A DNA stretch of 64,000 nucleotides from Hirsutella rhossiliensis (GCF_020360975.1 NW_025408668.1:2976001-3040000); one strand, 5' to 3'; positions 44,800-57,719 are shown, numbered from the stretch's first letter. Made by a program: numbers and translations. The notes: generated by a model not told the origin, from the letters alone.

Positions 44800-46735
44800 T
44801 CTTAATTCCCTTTATAAGTCTATAATAAAAAAGAATATATAAATAGCTACTTTCTTTACTTACCTTTTAATATACTTTTAGTTTCTAACGCTACTACCTA
44901 CTTACTATTTATTATTCTAACTTTTAGCTTTATCTCTTAGGGCTCTTTATATAACCTATAAGCGGTTACCTTACCTATAATTCTTATTACTATATACCGC
45001 TTTAATTCTACTAGTAGAAAATATCTAAATATATATAAGAATACTTAGTAATTCTACTAGTAGTAATTTCTACTATAATATACCGCTTTTAATTTACTAG
45101 TAGAAAATATCTAGGCGTATATAGGAGTAATTCTACTAGTAGAAAAAAGGCCTTTAATAATATAATAGGTAAGGCAACCCCTTATAGGTTATATAAAGAG
45201 CCTTAAGGAATAAAGGCTAAAGATTAAAGAGATAAATAAGATAAAGATAAGGCGAGAGAAAGAATATAAGTAGGTAGTAGCGCTAGGAACTAAAATATAT
45301 AAAAAAGGTAGGTAAAGAAAGTAGCTATTTAAGTACTATCCTATAGCGGGGAAGAGGTAGAAAAAGTAAGAAGGTAAGTAAAGCGGTAATAACGATTATA
45401 GGGTAAGCGAGAGGAAGGGAGTATAAGAGGAGCACTAAAGTATAAATAGGAAAATAAGAGTAAAAGCGTCTACCCTAGCTATTAATCGAGTAGTTAAGAA
45501 AATAACTATAATATAGCTACTTATAATATTTCTATAGAGTTTTAATATAAATTTAAGGCTATAAAGCTTAAGTATAAGTATAGTATCCTAAAAACGCTCG
45601 TAATATAGGTAGGCTAAGTAAGGCTAAACTATAAAGCTAGCGTACTATTCCTATTATAGATAAGGCCGATCCTATAAGAGTATAAGGCGGTATATTAAAA
45701 GGTAGTAAGGGCGCGCTATAAGAGTTATAGCGAAGTTATAAAGGATATTCTATAAAGCTTAATATTATACCTATATATAGAGAGGCTATTTATACTTATA
45801 GTTATATCGTCGTTTTATAGTAAAGAAGGATATAAAATTAAGATAAGGTAGGAAATATAAGATATAATAGTAAAGGCGGGGTAAGCGGGCGGAAATAAGG
45901 GCGTAATATAAATATAAGGGTAGGATATATAGAGTATAAAAGGGAAGGTCTACTAGGTTTATAGAGAGATAGTAAGGGTAAGGAGGTATAGCTAATACTT
46001 AGCCGTCGCGTACTATAGTAAGTAATACTAAAAGGAGGACTAAAAGGTATATAAGAAGGGATATAAGCTAAAGGTAAGCTAGGGAGCTAGTAAGAGGAAG
46101 TAAGTAACGCTATAAAAGCGGGCTTATAGCTAGCCTTAAATACTAGAACGGCCTTTATAAAACCCGCTAACTTTAATAACTATTATTCCTATAGCTTATA
46201 TAACTAAGGAATAGTATATAATATTATATAGTAGAAACTTATATCCTTTATATAAAGTAATAACTAATAAATAAGAAGCGGAGTCGGCTTTTATAATAAA
46301 AACGCCTTTTACTAAGGTATAACTATAGGCCCCTTATCGCTACTAAATATAGCTAAAAAGTATAGCGGTAAGCTAGTAAGGAAAAGAAAAGGGGTAAAGT
46401 ATAACGTATAAGATATAAATAAGGTTATAGAGAACGTTTAAAGGTAAGTACTTTTATAAGAAATAGGTTTAAAAGCTAAAGCTATCCTTAAAAAGGATAA
46501 ACGCTATAATATATAGAGTAATAGTAATTCTATAGCGATAATTTATATTAAGAGTAATACCCTAAAAGGGAGAATAGTTTATTTTAGTAAAGGTAGGAGG
46601 TATAAGAAAGTAATAGGTCTATAGTAAGTAGTTTATTTCTATATATAATAGCGAAGAGGGCGTATAAGTAGGTTAAAGGTACTCGTAACGATAGAGTTAA
46701 GAGGGGAATCTAAGCTAGCCGTCGTATACTATCTA
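44800..46735. mobile_element. Insertion in the helicase, with a large palindrome at one end
   Basis: Interrupts the helicase between its P-loop and C-terminal motifs. The left part is an inverted repeat (separate entry). The rest (45,340-46,735) has a purine-rich plus strand with a collinear, stop-ridden frame (for example KRINAIIYRVIVIL, KEQYIILYSRNLYPLYKVIT) that I cannot assign; a DNA-transposon transposase is one possibility. Confidence 0.45.
44835..45333. repeat. Inverted repeat with ~160-bp arms and a tandem-repeat centre
   Basis: The left arm (44,835-44,990: AAATAGCTACTTTCTTTACT...CCTTACCTAT) pairs with the right arm (45,165-45,333: AATAGGTAAGG...AGTAAAGAAAGTAGCTATTT), roughly 75-80% identical by eye. 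The centre holds two tandem units of ~85 bp, each with TACCGCTTT and the palindrome TTCTACTAGTAGAA or a close variant. Confidence 0.75.
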
Positions 46736-48235
46736 CGTCCCTTATCGCCCCTCCCGCTTAGCCGCCTTAACTAACTATAAAGCTATAAGCCGAGTATAGT
46801 ATAATACTATTAATCTATATTACTACTATCCCTAACGTTGCTATAACTAGTAGCTAGCTTAATAGGTCCCTTTAAGTAAGTAGCTCGATAAGTACTTTAA
46901 TAATGCGCGACTTACTAGTACCGCTCTCGCCGCCGATAAATAAGTAAAGCTAAGCGCCGCCCTTACTACTTACTTTATCGCCCCGCTAGATTCGGTTAAG
47001 CTATTAATATATAATTAAGAGGGCGATAGCCTACTTCTTATTAAGCGTAAGCTACCCCGCTAGCTCCTTACTAGTAGTAATAAATAAGCTTAATAAGCTA
47101 AGCTATATATATATCCCCGCCGCTATACTAGCGTCTTATCGCCGATAGCCGCCGTTATATCTATATCGTCCTCGCTAAAGCCCCCTACTATAACTTAATA
47201 GCCTATACCTCTTCTTACTATAGTAGCGCCGCCCTTAAGAGCTCTAAGCCTAGTAGGTTTACCCGCCTACTTACCCTCTCCTCTACTACTACTATCGTCG
47301 CGAGCTCGGCCGCCGATCTAAGCGCCGACTACTAAAACTAATAGAGCTACTATATTATCGCTAGTAGCTCTATTAACTATACTATAACTTATCTCGCGCT
47401 AGCGGCGTTCTAGATAACGTCGATAAGCTACGCTACGTCGCCCGCCCCGCCGGCGCGGTATACCTCCCCGCCCCCTTAGCCCCCCCCTTACTTTTATCGC
47501 TAGCCTATAGCGCCGTTATACCGCCCTCCTTAGCCGTAGTAGCCTACTACTTAGCGTCGCGCTTTACGTTCTCCGCCGACCGCTAAAGGAGCTATATATT
47601 ATTTATAAGCCGCGTAACCCTCGGCGCTAGTAACCCCCGCGCCCGCACTTAGATATCGTTAATATCGCCTACCTCCTTACTAAGGAATAACTCTTATAGT
47701 ATAAATAGGGCTAGGTACTATACCGCCGCCTTAGGCGCTATTAGCCGATGCCTAATACCTAGCTCTCCGCGAAGGGTACCTTACCTTAGCCCGCCCTATA
47801 TTTAAAGCCGCTACCGTTTTACTTTAGCCTTATAAGCGATACGTAGTTATAAAGGTAGAGGCCTTATAGGAGCTCGCCTCTATACTAGTAAGCCTCGACG
47901 AGAGTAATCCTTAGGCCGGCCCGCTTAACGATAACCGTCTTATCTAGCGCGTCGCTCGTTACTTTTACGCCGCTCGCTTATTAAAGGTGCCGCTACTAGC
48001 GGAAGACGGCCTAGTAAAGCTAGTTCGCGTTTATATACGCCTACGCTAAGCCGCTACTAAACTCTACTAGGTACCTTAGGAGGTATATAATTACCTCGAC
48101 TTACGATAGCGGCCGCTCTATAAAGACTTAGTTCGCCGCCTTAAGTAAGAACGTTCTTATCTTATTTCCCCTTATAAGGTCCGCCGCTATCGCTATACCT
48201 TTAGCCCTACCCCCTCGGCCGCCTATAGTTATACT

Positions 48236-50273
48236 TTAGAAGATAGTATATAAAATTACTATTACTTATAAATATACTTATAGTTAGTCTTTATAGATTA
48301 AAGAAGAGCTTTATATTATTAGTATTATTAATAACTAAGAGCTACCTCTTATAGTCCTTCTTTTTTAGCTATCTCTTTACTAGTAGTAATATATTTATCT
48401 TTAAGTTATTATACCTTAGAATCTTATAATCTTATATAATTATATTAAAGGACTAGTAAAAGCGCTTAGCGATACTTATATAGACCTAAAATACTAATAC
48501 CTTTAAATATATCTCCTAAAGCTAATAGATATACGCTAGCGTAATTTAGGTTTTTCTTCTTTAGTTAGTTATAAAGTAATTAGTAGTTAAAGCCTTACCC
48601 TATAACTTCTTATATATATATCTTTATATAGAAGGAGAATATCTTACTTTAGTAGCTATTAGTAATAAAAGTACTACGCTATAGTACTTAGGCGCTTAGA
48701 TCCGCCTTCTTACCTATAACCCTTACCTTATATTAAAGTCTCTTTTCCGCTACTATTATATCTTCTACCTTACTATCTCTTACTTTTACCTTCTTCCTTC
48801 TCCCCCTCTCTCTCCTCCCTCCCCCTTACTTTTCTTTTACCTTATCGCTCGTCTCTCTTTTAACCGCCCTAAGTTACTTTTAGTTACCCTCCTCCCTTAT
48901 AAACTTTATCGCCTCTATCTCGTCCTTAGTCTCTACTATAGTTATAAACTAATACGTACCTAGCCTTAGTAGTTAGTCTAACCTAGCCCTAGAGCTTACT
49001 CTCTTTTATCGACCTTATATAAGGACCTTTAACCTAAAAGAGGCTCTAGCTATACTATAGTAATACCGTAAATATCTACTTAAGGTAAACTCTTATCTAG
49101 ATCTAGAAACTAAAAAGCGCTAAGAAGAGATATAAGAGAATTAAGAAGAGTAAGTTATAAGACCGTATTATAATTAATAGCTTCTTATCTTATCTATATA
49201 TATAAAGCTAAATAGCTACTAACGCGTATTCTATTATATAGTTTTACTCGATCTATTAAAATCGACTTAAAGAACGCTTAGTTTAACTTCTACCTTAGGT
49301 TAAGGGAGGTTATATTATACTTTTAGGCATTTTTAAAGATATATATCTAAGACTTAGTTACTAAACGCCCTTATCTAAGACCCTATAAATATAAGTATAT
49401 ATAGACTATTTAGAGCGCTAGCTTAGCTAAAGACGTTTAGTATCTTCTTATTAATAAGGCTAAGTAAAAGGTTATAAGGCCTAAGTAGTAATCCGACTTA
49501 AGTTAAGTATCGTTTTAGTCCCTTAAATTCTTATTATAAGCGATAGCGTAAGGCTATAGCCCGGCTTATAAGATTAGTTAAGTAAGTTATACTCTTATTA
49601 TTATATTCTTTACTTATATTTACTTTTTGCTAATATACTAAGGGGGCAGGGGATTAATAGATACCGACTCTCGCCGATAAGCTCGGTTTATCTAAGAAAT
49701 AGAGCTTTAAAAAGTTAGAGATAACGTCTTTTAATATTATTTCTCTCTTTAATACGCTTTAAAGAAAGGTAAAGGATATCCCTTACTAGCCTAAGACTAA
49801 GCTTATATTTTACTATATAATAGTACTTAAGGGCCTTAAGGGTTAAAGACTTAGTAGTCTATTAAAGATTAAGTATTAAGACGTTTTAATAGTATAGATT
49901 AAGGACCTAATAGATCTCGCGAAGAGAGAATATAAGTAATAAATTTATTAAGTTCCTTATCTTTTAATTCTTCTTCCTCTTTAATAAAAAGTTACTCCTT
50001 ATAGTTCTATTACCTATAGCTACCTTATAGTAGTAATATCGCTACCTAGGCCGCTTATATAACGTTATTATTTAAAAGGTTCGATACTACTACTTAATAA
50101 TAATATTATTTATCCTTCTTAGTTACCTTTACTAAAGTTAGCTTAACTAGGTAACCTATAAACCTAGATTATTAACCTATTTTTACGATAATAAAACTAA
50201 GTAAGACTTAGCTACTAGTTTATATTACGATCTATTACGTTAAGTAGCGAAGGAACTAAATTAAAAGAGATTA
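48236..50273. other. Unclassified RIPed region, possible plus-strand gene relic
   Basis: A C/T-rich tract at 48,770-48,840 resembles a fungal promoter/leader. Downstream on the plus strand there is a stop-ridden frame (49,500-50,270) without a recognised domain. Nothing can be named. Confidence 0.35.
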
Positions 50274-50571
50274 GCGCTTAAAGTTATTACGACTACGGTT
50301 AGCGGGCCGTAGGAGAACCGGCCACGTTTACGTAATAAGGCGGCTTAGAACAATAGTCGGGACGAGAAGTTACTTAGGCTTAGCTTACCTAGAGCGTACG
50401 TAAGCTAAGTAAGCCTTATATAGATAGATTACTACTTAGGAGCATAGCTTACGAGTAAGCTATAGTAAGCTACGAAGGGGATTACGGCTAGAACCGTAAT
50501 CTAAGGACAGTCTCTATAAGTATATATAGCTACCTACTTTTACTCCTTTAAATAGATAGCACGCTAGACTC
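50274..50571 (+). repeat. Chromovirus LTR fragment, plus orientation
   Basis: TATTACGACTACGG start; the reverse complement of 38,614-38,891 over ~290 bp (shared CTTAGCTTAC, AGGCGGCTTAGAA and TCTAAGGACAGTCTC-type blocks). Truncated at ~50,571. The two fragments face each other across 11.4 kb. Confidence 0.8.
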
Positions 50572-52690
50572 TATATATTCCTATAAGTATAGCGGTAGTT
50601 TCTTTATATCCTCTAAGTCCCTTATAACTTTACCTATACGCTAGTCCCTTATACCGCTTAGTAAGAAGGGTAAGAATACGGCTACTTAGCCTTAATAATA
50701 ATCTAATACTAAGTTAAAAGTATAGTTAGGCTATGCCTTAAGATAATTAAGTAGCGATACCTAAAGGTTAAAGTAATTCTAAAGTAAAGGTATAAGGCAA
50801 TATAAGAAGCCCTATAGATAGATAAAATCTTATACTAAGACTAGTATTTCTTTAAGCTAGACGAGAGGATAAGTATAAAAGGCTACGTCGATAAGCTAAT
50901 ATATAGAATCTAAGCTATCGCGGCGAACGAACTTAATTATATATAAGCGATATTATAAGGTAGCGGAGTTTCCTAGTAGTTTAATAGCGGGGTTAGACGA
51001 CTATAAAGGATACTATTTAATTAGGGTTTAATAACTTTTAGCGGAGTCTTTCCTACGAGGATTCCTAGGTATAAACGGATTTACCGATATAACTATATTA
51101 TTCTAGGAGATTAAGAAAAATAAGACCTCTAAGAGGTCCTAGAGGTAGTTAACCTCTAAGATAGGCTTAGCGGATAGAAACTACCGCTTTAAAGAAACGT
51201 AGAACTAGCTTATATAGTAAGGAGAGCGAGAAAAGAGCTAACTATACTAGCTACCCTTACGGAGTAACCTAACCTAATCGCTTAAGCTATACGCGGTTTC
51301 TTTACGAGACTCCTCCCTAAAAAGACCCCTAACTATTTAATCGCGCTAATAGGAATTAAGAAGAGGCCTAGACCTTCGTTACCTTAAGCGTTAACTAAAT
51401 TAAGCTCCTTATCTAAACTAAGTAGCCTTTCCTTAAGTAACCTTAAGATAGGATCCTTACCCTAGAATCTATAAAGGAGAGAGCTAAGCGCCCCTACTAG
51501 TCCCCTTATCTATATAGAAACGACGCCTTTATTTTCCCCCTTAAATATATAGCTAATTAGGCCTACTCCTCGCCCGCTACTAACGATCCCTTTAAATATA
51601 TAGAGGAGCGAAAGACTTATAACCGTACCCCCGCCGATAGCCCGATAAGAAGCTAGTAAGGAAGAAAGGTAGATAGCGCGGCTGCTAACTCGCCCTAAGA
51701 CTCCGAAATTACTAGGCGCTCGGTTAATTACCCTAAGGCTAAAGACTCTAATAACGCCTACGGCGCGCCCCGTTACTCCCTAGAAACGAAGTATAGTAAT
51801 AGCCTTACCGGCTATAGTCCCTATAAGGTTTATACTAGGCTTTAAACCCTCCTAGGTTAAAGGAGTTAAAAACCTAGGAATATATTAAAACTACCGCTAG
51901 GATATTAATAACTATAATTCTATATATTTATATAGGACTACTAGCAACGCAATAATAACTAATTTATAAGACTTTATAGCTTATTTAATTTAGCTATACC
52001 TAAAGCTATAGACTAGTAAAGATACTAACTACTTTATTTCCCTAACGCCCCTAGGAATAATAAGCGCGAATACTTAGGAGCGTATATAAAGGGTAGTAGA
52101 TAATTATCTAAAGAAGGAAGTATACGAGTAAAGATAGGAAAGAGCTAAATAAGTAGCTCGTAGGTAAAGGGAGGAATAAATAACGTAAAGGGAAGGGATT
52201 ATAGTAAAGGAGAAAAGTTCTATCGATAGTTTATTTACTTACTTATATACTTAGGAAGAGAGCCTTGCCCGTTATTATCGCGCCCTTTCCGTTAGTATCT
52301 TAGGTCGGAAAGTCGCTAGGGAGGAGTTTAACGGGTAAGATCGCACCCTTATAGATATTAGCCCGTTAAAAAGATAAGACCCCTAGCGCCCCCCCCCCCT
52401 TTCTTACTTACTTCGAAGTATACTTAAAGGCTTTATAAAGACCTTAATTATCTAATTAGGTATCTTCCTTAATTATAGTTAATTTAAATTTTTGTTTTTC
52501 CCCTTTAAAGTAGAGGCCGCTAGTTATATAACTCTAGTAGAGATAAAGAAGTATAGAGTAAAGAAATCTCTAAGACTTATATTTATAACCTAAGGCCCTT
52601 AAAGCTATATATAGGACCGATAATTAGATAATTACGTAGTTAATTGCTCTATTAATCCTTAGCTATATACTACGCGTGCTTTAGGTATAT
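50572..52690. other. Unclassified RIPed region
   Basis: TA-rich DNA. A plus-strand stretch (50,960-51,130) reads AEFPSSLIAGLDDYKGYYLI and FLGINGFTDITILFQEIKKN between stops, consistent with a decayed coding sequence of unknown family. Homopolymer C runs at ~52,390. No element ends identified. Confidence 0.35.
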
Positions 52691-52699
52691 ACCCTCGTC

Positions 52700-52812
52700 C
52701 CCGTTAAAGTAACTTCTCGTCCTAACTATTATTCCGAGCCGCCTTATTACGTAAACGTAGCCGGCTCTCCTATAGCCCGCTAACCGTAGTCGTAATAGTA
52801 GTATCCCCTCCT
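52700..52812 (-). repeat. Chromovirus LTR end fragment
   Basis: About 110 bp matching the end of the LTR at 38,815-38,890 (GAGCCGCCTTATTACGTAAACG and on, through ACCGTAGTCGTAATA). Followed by a C/T-rich tract. Confidence 0.7.
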
Positions 52813-55800
52813 TTCTCCTTCCTTTCTTTCTCTCCTTTCTTTAACTATAGTAATAGTATTAATAAGTAAGTTCCGCTCTACTTAAGGCATTAGTCCGTTC
52901 TTAGCTATATAGGCCGCTCTATTAATATATACTTATAGTAGTAGTAGTAGTAGTAATAACGGTCTTAATAATAATAATAACTTTAATTAATAAGTTCCGC
53001 GCTTTATTAAGCGGGAGGCTATATTCTATTAAGCTAACTTCTATAATAGATATATCTGCCTCTCCCTCTCTTACCTCCTCCTTCTTAGAGTATATAGAGT
53101 CGTTTATCGACGCTATACTAGCTACGGCTAATAACGACTCCGCCGCTACCGCCGCTCCTACCGCCGCCGCCGCCGCCTCTACTACGCTATTCGCCCTTAC
53201 GTCGCCCCTTAAGGTAACGACACCGTCCCTGCCGCTACTTATAACGCCCGGCCCCTTAGCCCCCGCCTCTATCTCCGCTACCCTCGTAAGTCCGTAGTTA
53301 GGTAAGCGTAATAAATATTATCCGCTAACCTCCTATAGTATAAGCGCTAAGTATAGGCCGGCGCCGCCCGCTTAGCCCCCTATATATATTATACGTCGTA
53401 GGAGCTCGACTACTCTAACTAGGCCGGGCGCTGCCGCGGCGGTAGCTACTACTAGTACGCGCGCGCCGCGCTTATAAGGCGGCGCCTCCTATCTTACTCG
53501 CTACGGCGTCGGCAGAAGGCCGGCTCGTATGGGTAAGCGTGGGGGCTACTAAAGCGCCGCCGCCGCCGCCGCCTACTATAACCTCCGCGCCCTTAAGCGA
53601 TAAGGCCTTATACTTAAGTAGGTCCTTACTTTTCCGCTCCTTTACTTCCGCCTTTAATATACCCGGTGCTAGGGATACCGCCTCTGTTACCCTATCGGCG
53701 GTCCCCTTAGCTATGCCCGCCTCCGCTACTACTACTGCCCCTGCCGCCGCCGCCGCCGCCGACTAGCTTATAGGCTTAAATGGCCGCCTTAGCGCCTTAG
53801 AGACCGCCGCCGCCGCTAATAAAAAGGAGGAGGCTAATAAGGATAACGATAATAAAGATAATAATAAAGGTAACGATAATAATAAGGAATAAGCCTAGGT
53901 AGTCTAAGGGCTCTACTTTATAATAAACGCTATTTTTATCTCTACTTATATTATTATACTTATATTACTTATATTACTATAACTACCCCCTTTACTTTAC
54001 TTACTTTATAGTCTTAGCTAAGGCTGCTATTAGTAGTTTATTAGTCTATCGTTCTTATCTATAAATCTATATAGGGCCTTAAACTTATTAAGGGCTATAG
54101 CTCTTATAAACTTATATATAGGTTCTTATATAAGGTTAAGGTACCCGCGCTACTTAATAAGAACCTCCTAGCGTTTCCCTTAGCTTACTTTCTTTTAGCG
54201 TATAGCCTATATCTCTTTAACCTTAAATTTATTATCCCCCTTTACCTTAAATATAAGCGGTTAAGCGTCCGCTACTTCTTATTTAAGTAGTAGGTTAAAG
54301 GAGGCTTAGCGAAGGAGGTTAATATTAACCCTATTATAGACCCCCGTTAAGAGACTATCGAGCTTAACTACCTATAGGCTAACGACCCTTTATACTATAA
54401 ACTTTATATATAGCTAGTCTAGCTTTTTCTTTAATCGCGCTAACTTATAGTTATAAAGGTTAAGCTATACTTTATCTCTTACTATAAACCTATCTACTAG
54501 TACCTTAGTCTTATTAGCGTACTACTCTTAATCTTATACTATAGCGGCTATCGCGGATTAATAGTATTTTATAGTTTCTTATAGCTTCTATATAAACGTA
54601 AAAGCGTAGCTCTCTAATAATATACTACTATACTACTCCGCTACTATATCTATAGTAAATAAGATTAAGGAGGGCAGCTTAAAGCTATATATTATAAAGA
54701 AGGGGGCTATCTTAATAAAGGTTTATAGTTTACTATTTAGTGCGAGCTAGGTAGTAGGGAGCTAGCGGTCTTAGTCTGCTTAGTTATAGGCTATAACTAC
54801 CTATAAGTACGCTTACGCTTCTTAATTAACCCTCTTAGGTCCCCTATTAGTCTATAGGTAATAAGCTATACTAAGTAGCTATATAATCTAAAGTAGCCGG
54901 TATAAGTACTACTAAAAGTAGCTAGTTTAGTTTAACCCTTTATTACTTATAATAAAGGCTAGCTAGCTATATAAGTAAGCTTAGTATTAAAGGAAGCGCT
55001 CTATATAAGCTTTTATATCTATAAATAGTATTAGCTTTAGTACTACTAATTTACTAAGTTAGTCCTTAATTACCTATATATAGCGGTTACTGCCTTTTAT
55101 AAGCGGGAGGTCTATTATAAAGTCTATCTATATATATATATAAAACCGGTCTAGTATTAAAAGCTACTTTAGTAGCCCTTTAAGCTATACCCTTTAAATC
55201 TTTATATAGCTATAGATATCGTAGTTATAAAGGAAGCGACGAACGTAGTACTATAAAAGGGGCTAGTAAAAGTCCCTTATAAGGCCTACCGCTATACCTT
55301 ATTTACCTAGGTAACCTACGACGCTAGAGTTATAAATAAGTTAGACTAGCTTCTCTTAAAGCTCGTTCTATTTATCTAGCTTTAGCGGTCCCTCCTTCTC
55401 CTTAGCTTCTATAGTATATAGTGCGCCCGGTACTTATAGTCTCCCCCGCTAGCGTAGATACCCTTATAGGTCGATATAGTAGTCGGCTACCTATACCTTT
55501 AGCTTTAGCTTTAGATCTAAGTATCGAGCGCTAGACTTAACGGCGCGGCGCACGCCCTTATAAGTATAGTCTAAAGCCGCTATCTTATCTTATAAGCGTT
55601 AAAGGGCCTTATCTTAAAATACTCTCGCTACGCGCGCCCTTAGGCCGGTCTATCCCTCTTTACTAGACTAAGGTAAGGGTATAAGGGGAAGCTTATTCGC
55701 TAGTACCGCGTTTTCCTCTACTAAGGAAGCTCTTATATAAGTCTATAATACTTCTTATAGGATAAGCTATAGATCCTAGGCCTTAATATCTACTCTTATT

Positions 55801-56515
55801 AGCCGGTCTTAATCCCTTTAAGAAAGCGCGTCTAGGACCGCGGAGTCCCACTTAAGGCGGTACTTAATCGAGAAGTTAAAGTATAAGAGATACTCCGCTT
55901 AGCGGGCTTACTACTCTAAGAGGTACTAGCGAGTTATAAAGTACTTAAGGTTCCTATAGTCTATAAGAACCTTAAAGCTCTTATAGTATTAGAGCTCTAC
56001 TTATTATTACTTAAGGTAACTAATAATCGCTAGTATCTTTTTATCGTAAATAGTATAATTCCGCTTTATTAAGGTTAGCTTATAAGAGTAGAACGTTATT
56101 AGTTACTTCTACTTATTTACCTCCTAAGAAAGCGTTCCTCTAAGTACCTAGCCGCTATAGCTTACTTTAACTAACGTAGACCGGTTAAAGTCCTATTAAA
56201 GTAGTACTAGGGCTTAAGGGAATAGGTCCTTAAGCATATAGAACGCTTCTTCCTATATAGGCCCTTAGCGAAAAGCGGTTTACTTCTTAGTAATCTTATT
56301 TAAGGGTATTATAATATAAAAGAAGCCCTTAATAAATATCTTATAATAGTTCGCGAACCTAAGGAAGCTCTAGATACCTATATATATAGTTAAGGTAGCT
56401 TAGTCCTAAATCGCTTAGATCTTTATAAGATCTACCTATATACCTATACTTATATAGATAATAAAGCCTAGGTACTTAACCCTCTTAACCTTAAATTTAT
56501 ACTTATTTAGGTTAA
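52813..56515 (-). mobile_element. Second copy of Gypsy element A (A'), 3' portion
   Basis: More RIPed relative of element A. 53,052-53,890 carries the antisense ORF; 53,900-56,515 parallels the 3' half of pol on the minus strand (compare 54,480-54,720 with 33,290-33,540, and the end at 56,500 with 35,300). It is cut in the RT region by chromovirus C at 56,516; the rest presumably lies beyond the window. No LTR of A' was found on the left, so that side is truncated or too decayed. Confidence 0.75.
53052..53890 (+). pseudogene. Antisense accessory ORF of A' (second copy)
   Basis: Start codon RIPed to ATA at 53,052. The frame reads SASPSLTSSFLEYIESFIDAI, matching the N-terminal helix of the 23,126 ORF; then an Ala/Thr/Pro tract, a patch resembling the AGR...ARA motif near 53,430, and from 53,539 an open 75-codon stretch (MGATKAPPPPPPTITSAP and on). 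The Lys/Asp/Asn-rich acidic tail ends near 53,890. Same place and strand relative to pol as in element A. Confidence 0.6.
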
Positions 56516-57039
56516 TATAACGACCGGTATTATTCCTAAGGGATAAACCTATCGAGGGGTTTATGTTAGCAGATATAATAGGGCGTGGTCTAAGCAATAA
56601 TAAGTATATCACGTTAGTAATAAGTCGGAGGTCGTAGACCGTAGACTATAACTAAGTAATTAAGTGATCGGAATTAGAGATAAGATCGTAATAGAGATCG
56701 TAATAATTATAATATATTAAAAGCTAAAGAGCTATCTATCTAAAGGAGTAAAAGTAGGTGGCTATATATATATCTATAGCCCCCTTACTATAACGATATT
56801 GCCTATTGTGTTTAGCCCGTTTAGTCTACTTAGTACTAATCTAGCTAATCTAACTAATTAGACTAATCGGTGCTCGGTTTACTTAATGTCGATCGTCCGA
56901 TCTAACTAATCTAACTAATCCGTTACGTGACCTTCGTATTAACGGTTCTTCCGTGGTCCGTAGCGCCTAGCACCCTATGCTTCGGCTATACGGCCTATAT
57001 TCTAACCGTCTTCCCCTCACGGTTGGCTAGTTCGTAACA
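56516..57039 (-). repeat. 3' LTR of chromovirus C
   Basis: 524 bp, TATAACGACCGG...GTTCGTAACA. RIPed homologue of the solo LTR at 38,109 over its first ~250 bp; the rest diverges (GATC-palindrome cluster replaced by repeated CTAATCTAACTAAT blocks). Confidence 0.9.
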
Positions 57040-57719
57040 TTATTCTCTCCTCCCCTATAATCCTTATCCTAAGGATTATAAGTAGTATGGTGCGTCGTCC
57101 TCGAGTATTAGTTCGTTCTTTCCTCCTTTATATATTTTTTTCTATTATGGCTAACTATGTCTAGTTCTCGCGTCTCTAAATCATTCCGTTCTTCTACCTA
57201 ACGCCGTAGGGACGTAGTGTCTCGAATCGAAAAAATCGGTATCTAGTTATTCGAAATAGGTCGGTGTTCGCCTTGCTAAGAGAGTGGCTCGTTATATTTC
57301 GTCCTAAAAGGATATTCGAAATGCTCGTCTTATACGAAAAAAGGCATTCGTTATTGCGATGGAAATTTTTCGATAGCGGAGTTCGACAGCCTTAAGGTTC
57401 AGAAGAATCGTCTTCGGGTTAATGCCTAATCTAAGCGCTAAGAGGTCGGTCGGCTCGCGGCTATAGTGGCCGCCGCGTACACCGCTCTTGCGAGGGCGTA
57501 GTAGGAAGAGATCGACATCTCTTCTTAAATCGATCGATACTCCGAGGCGCAGTCACGTATATTGCGCTAAGAGCTTCATGCGTTAGACGAGTTAGACTTA
57601 TCGTCGACCCCTAAAATAGCGGTTCCGGATAACGCTTTTCTATGGTTAGAACTAGACTCGTGGCTGTAGTCTAACGGCGTTACTACTAGCGTTGCTAATA
57701 GAACTATCGGAGCAGAGAA

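Larger units (their letters stand above)
44150..48235 (-). pseudogene. Helitron-type PIF1-like helicase, RIPed and split
   Basis: Minus strand. The N-terminal half (48,235-46,735) reads a Helitron-associated region (LIRGNKIRTFLLKAAN, ASGVKVTSDALDKTVIVKR, RAGLRITLVEAY, LYLYNYVSLIRLK; then GGFSEDDIDITAAIGDKTLV) and the P-loop LYLFIGGESGTSKSRIIKVL at ~46,890-46,950; the expected GTGKS reads GTSKS. A motif like NIDG.TYHTILG follows. The C-terminal half (44,790-44,150) reads GDDSTTPVLAVLI, YFGPPAGIVLVLEITKDFYF and YNLYSLYVQLLRCLTLDD, the PIF1/Helitron end. The middle motifs (II-IV) are missing where a ~1.9-kb insertion sits. No Rep HUH motif or Helitron 3' hairpin was found, so this may be a helicase-only relic. 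Confidence 0.65.
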
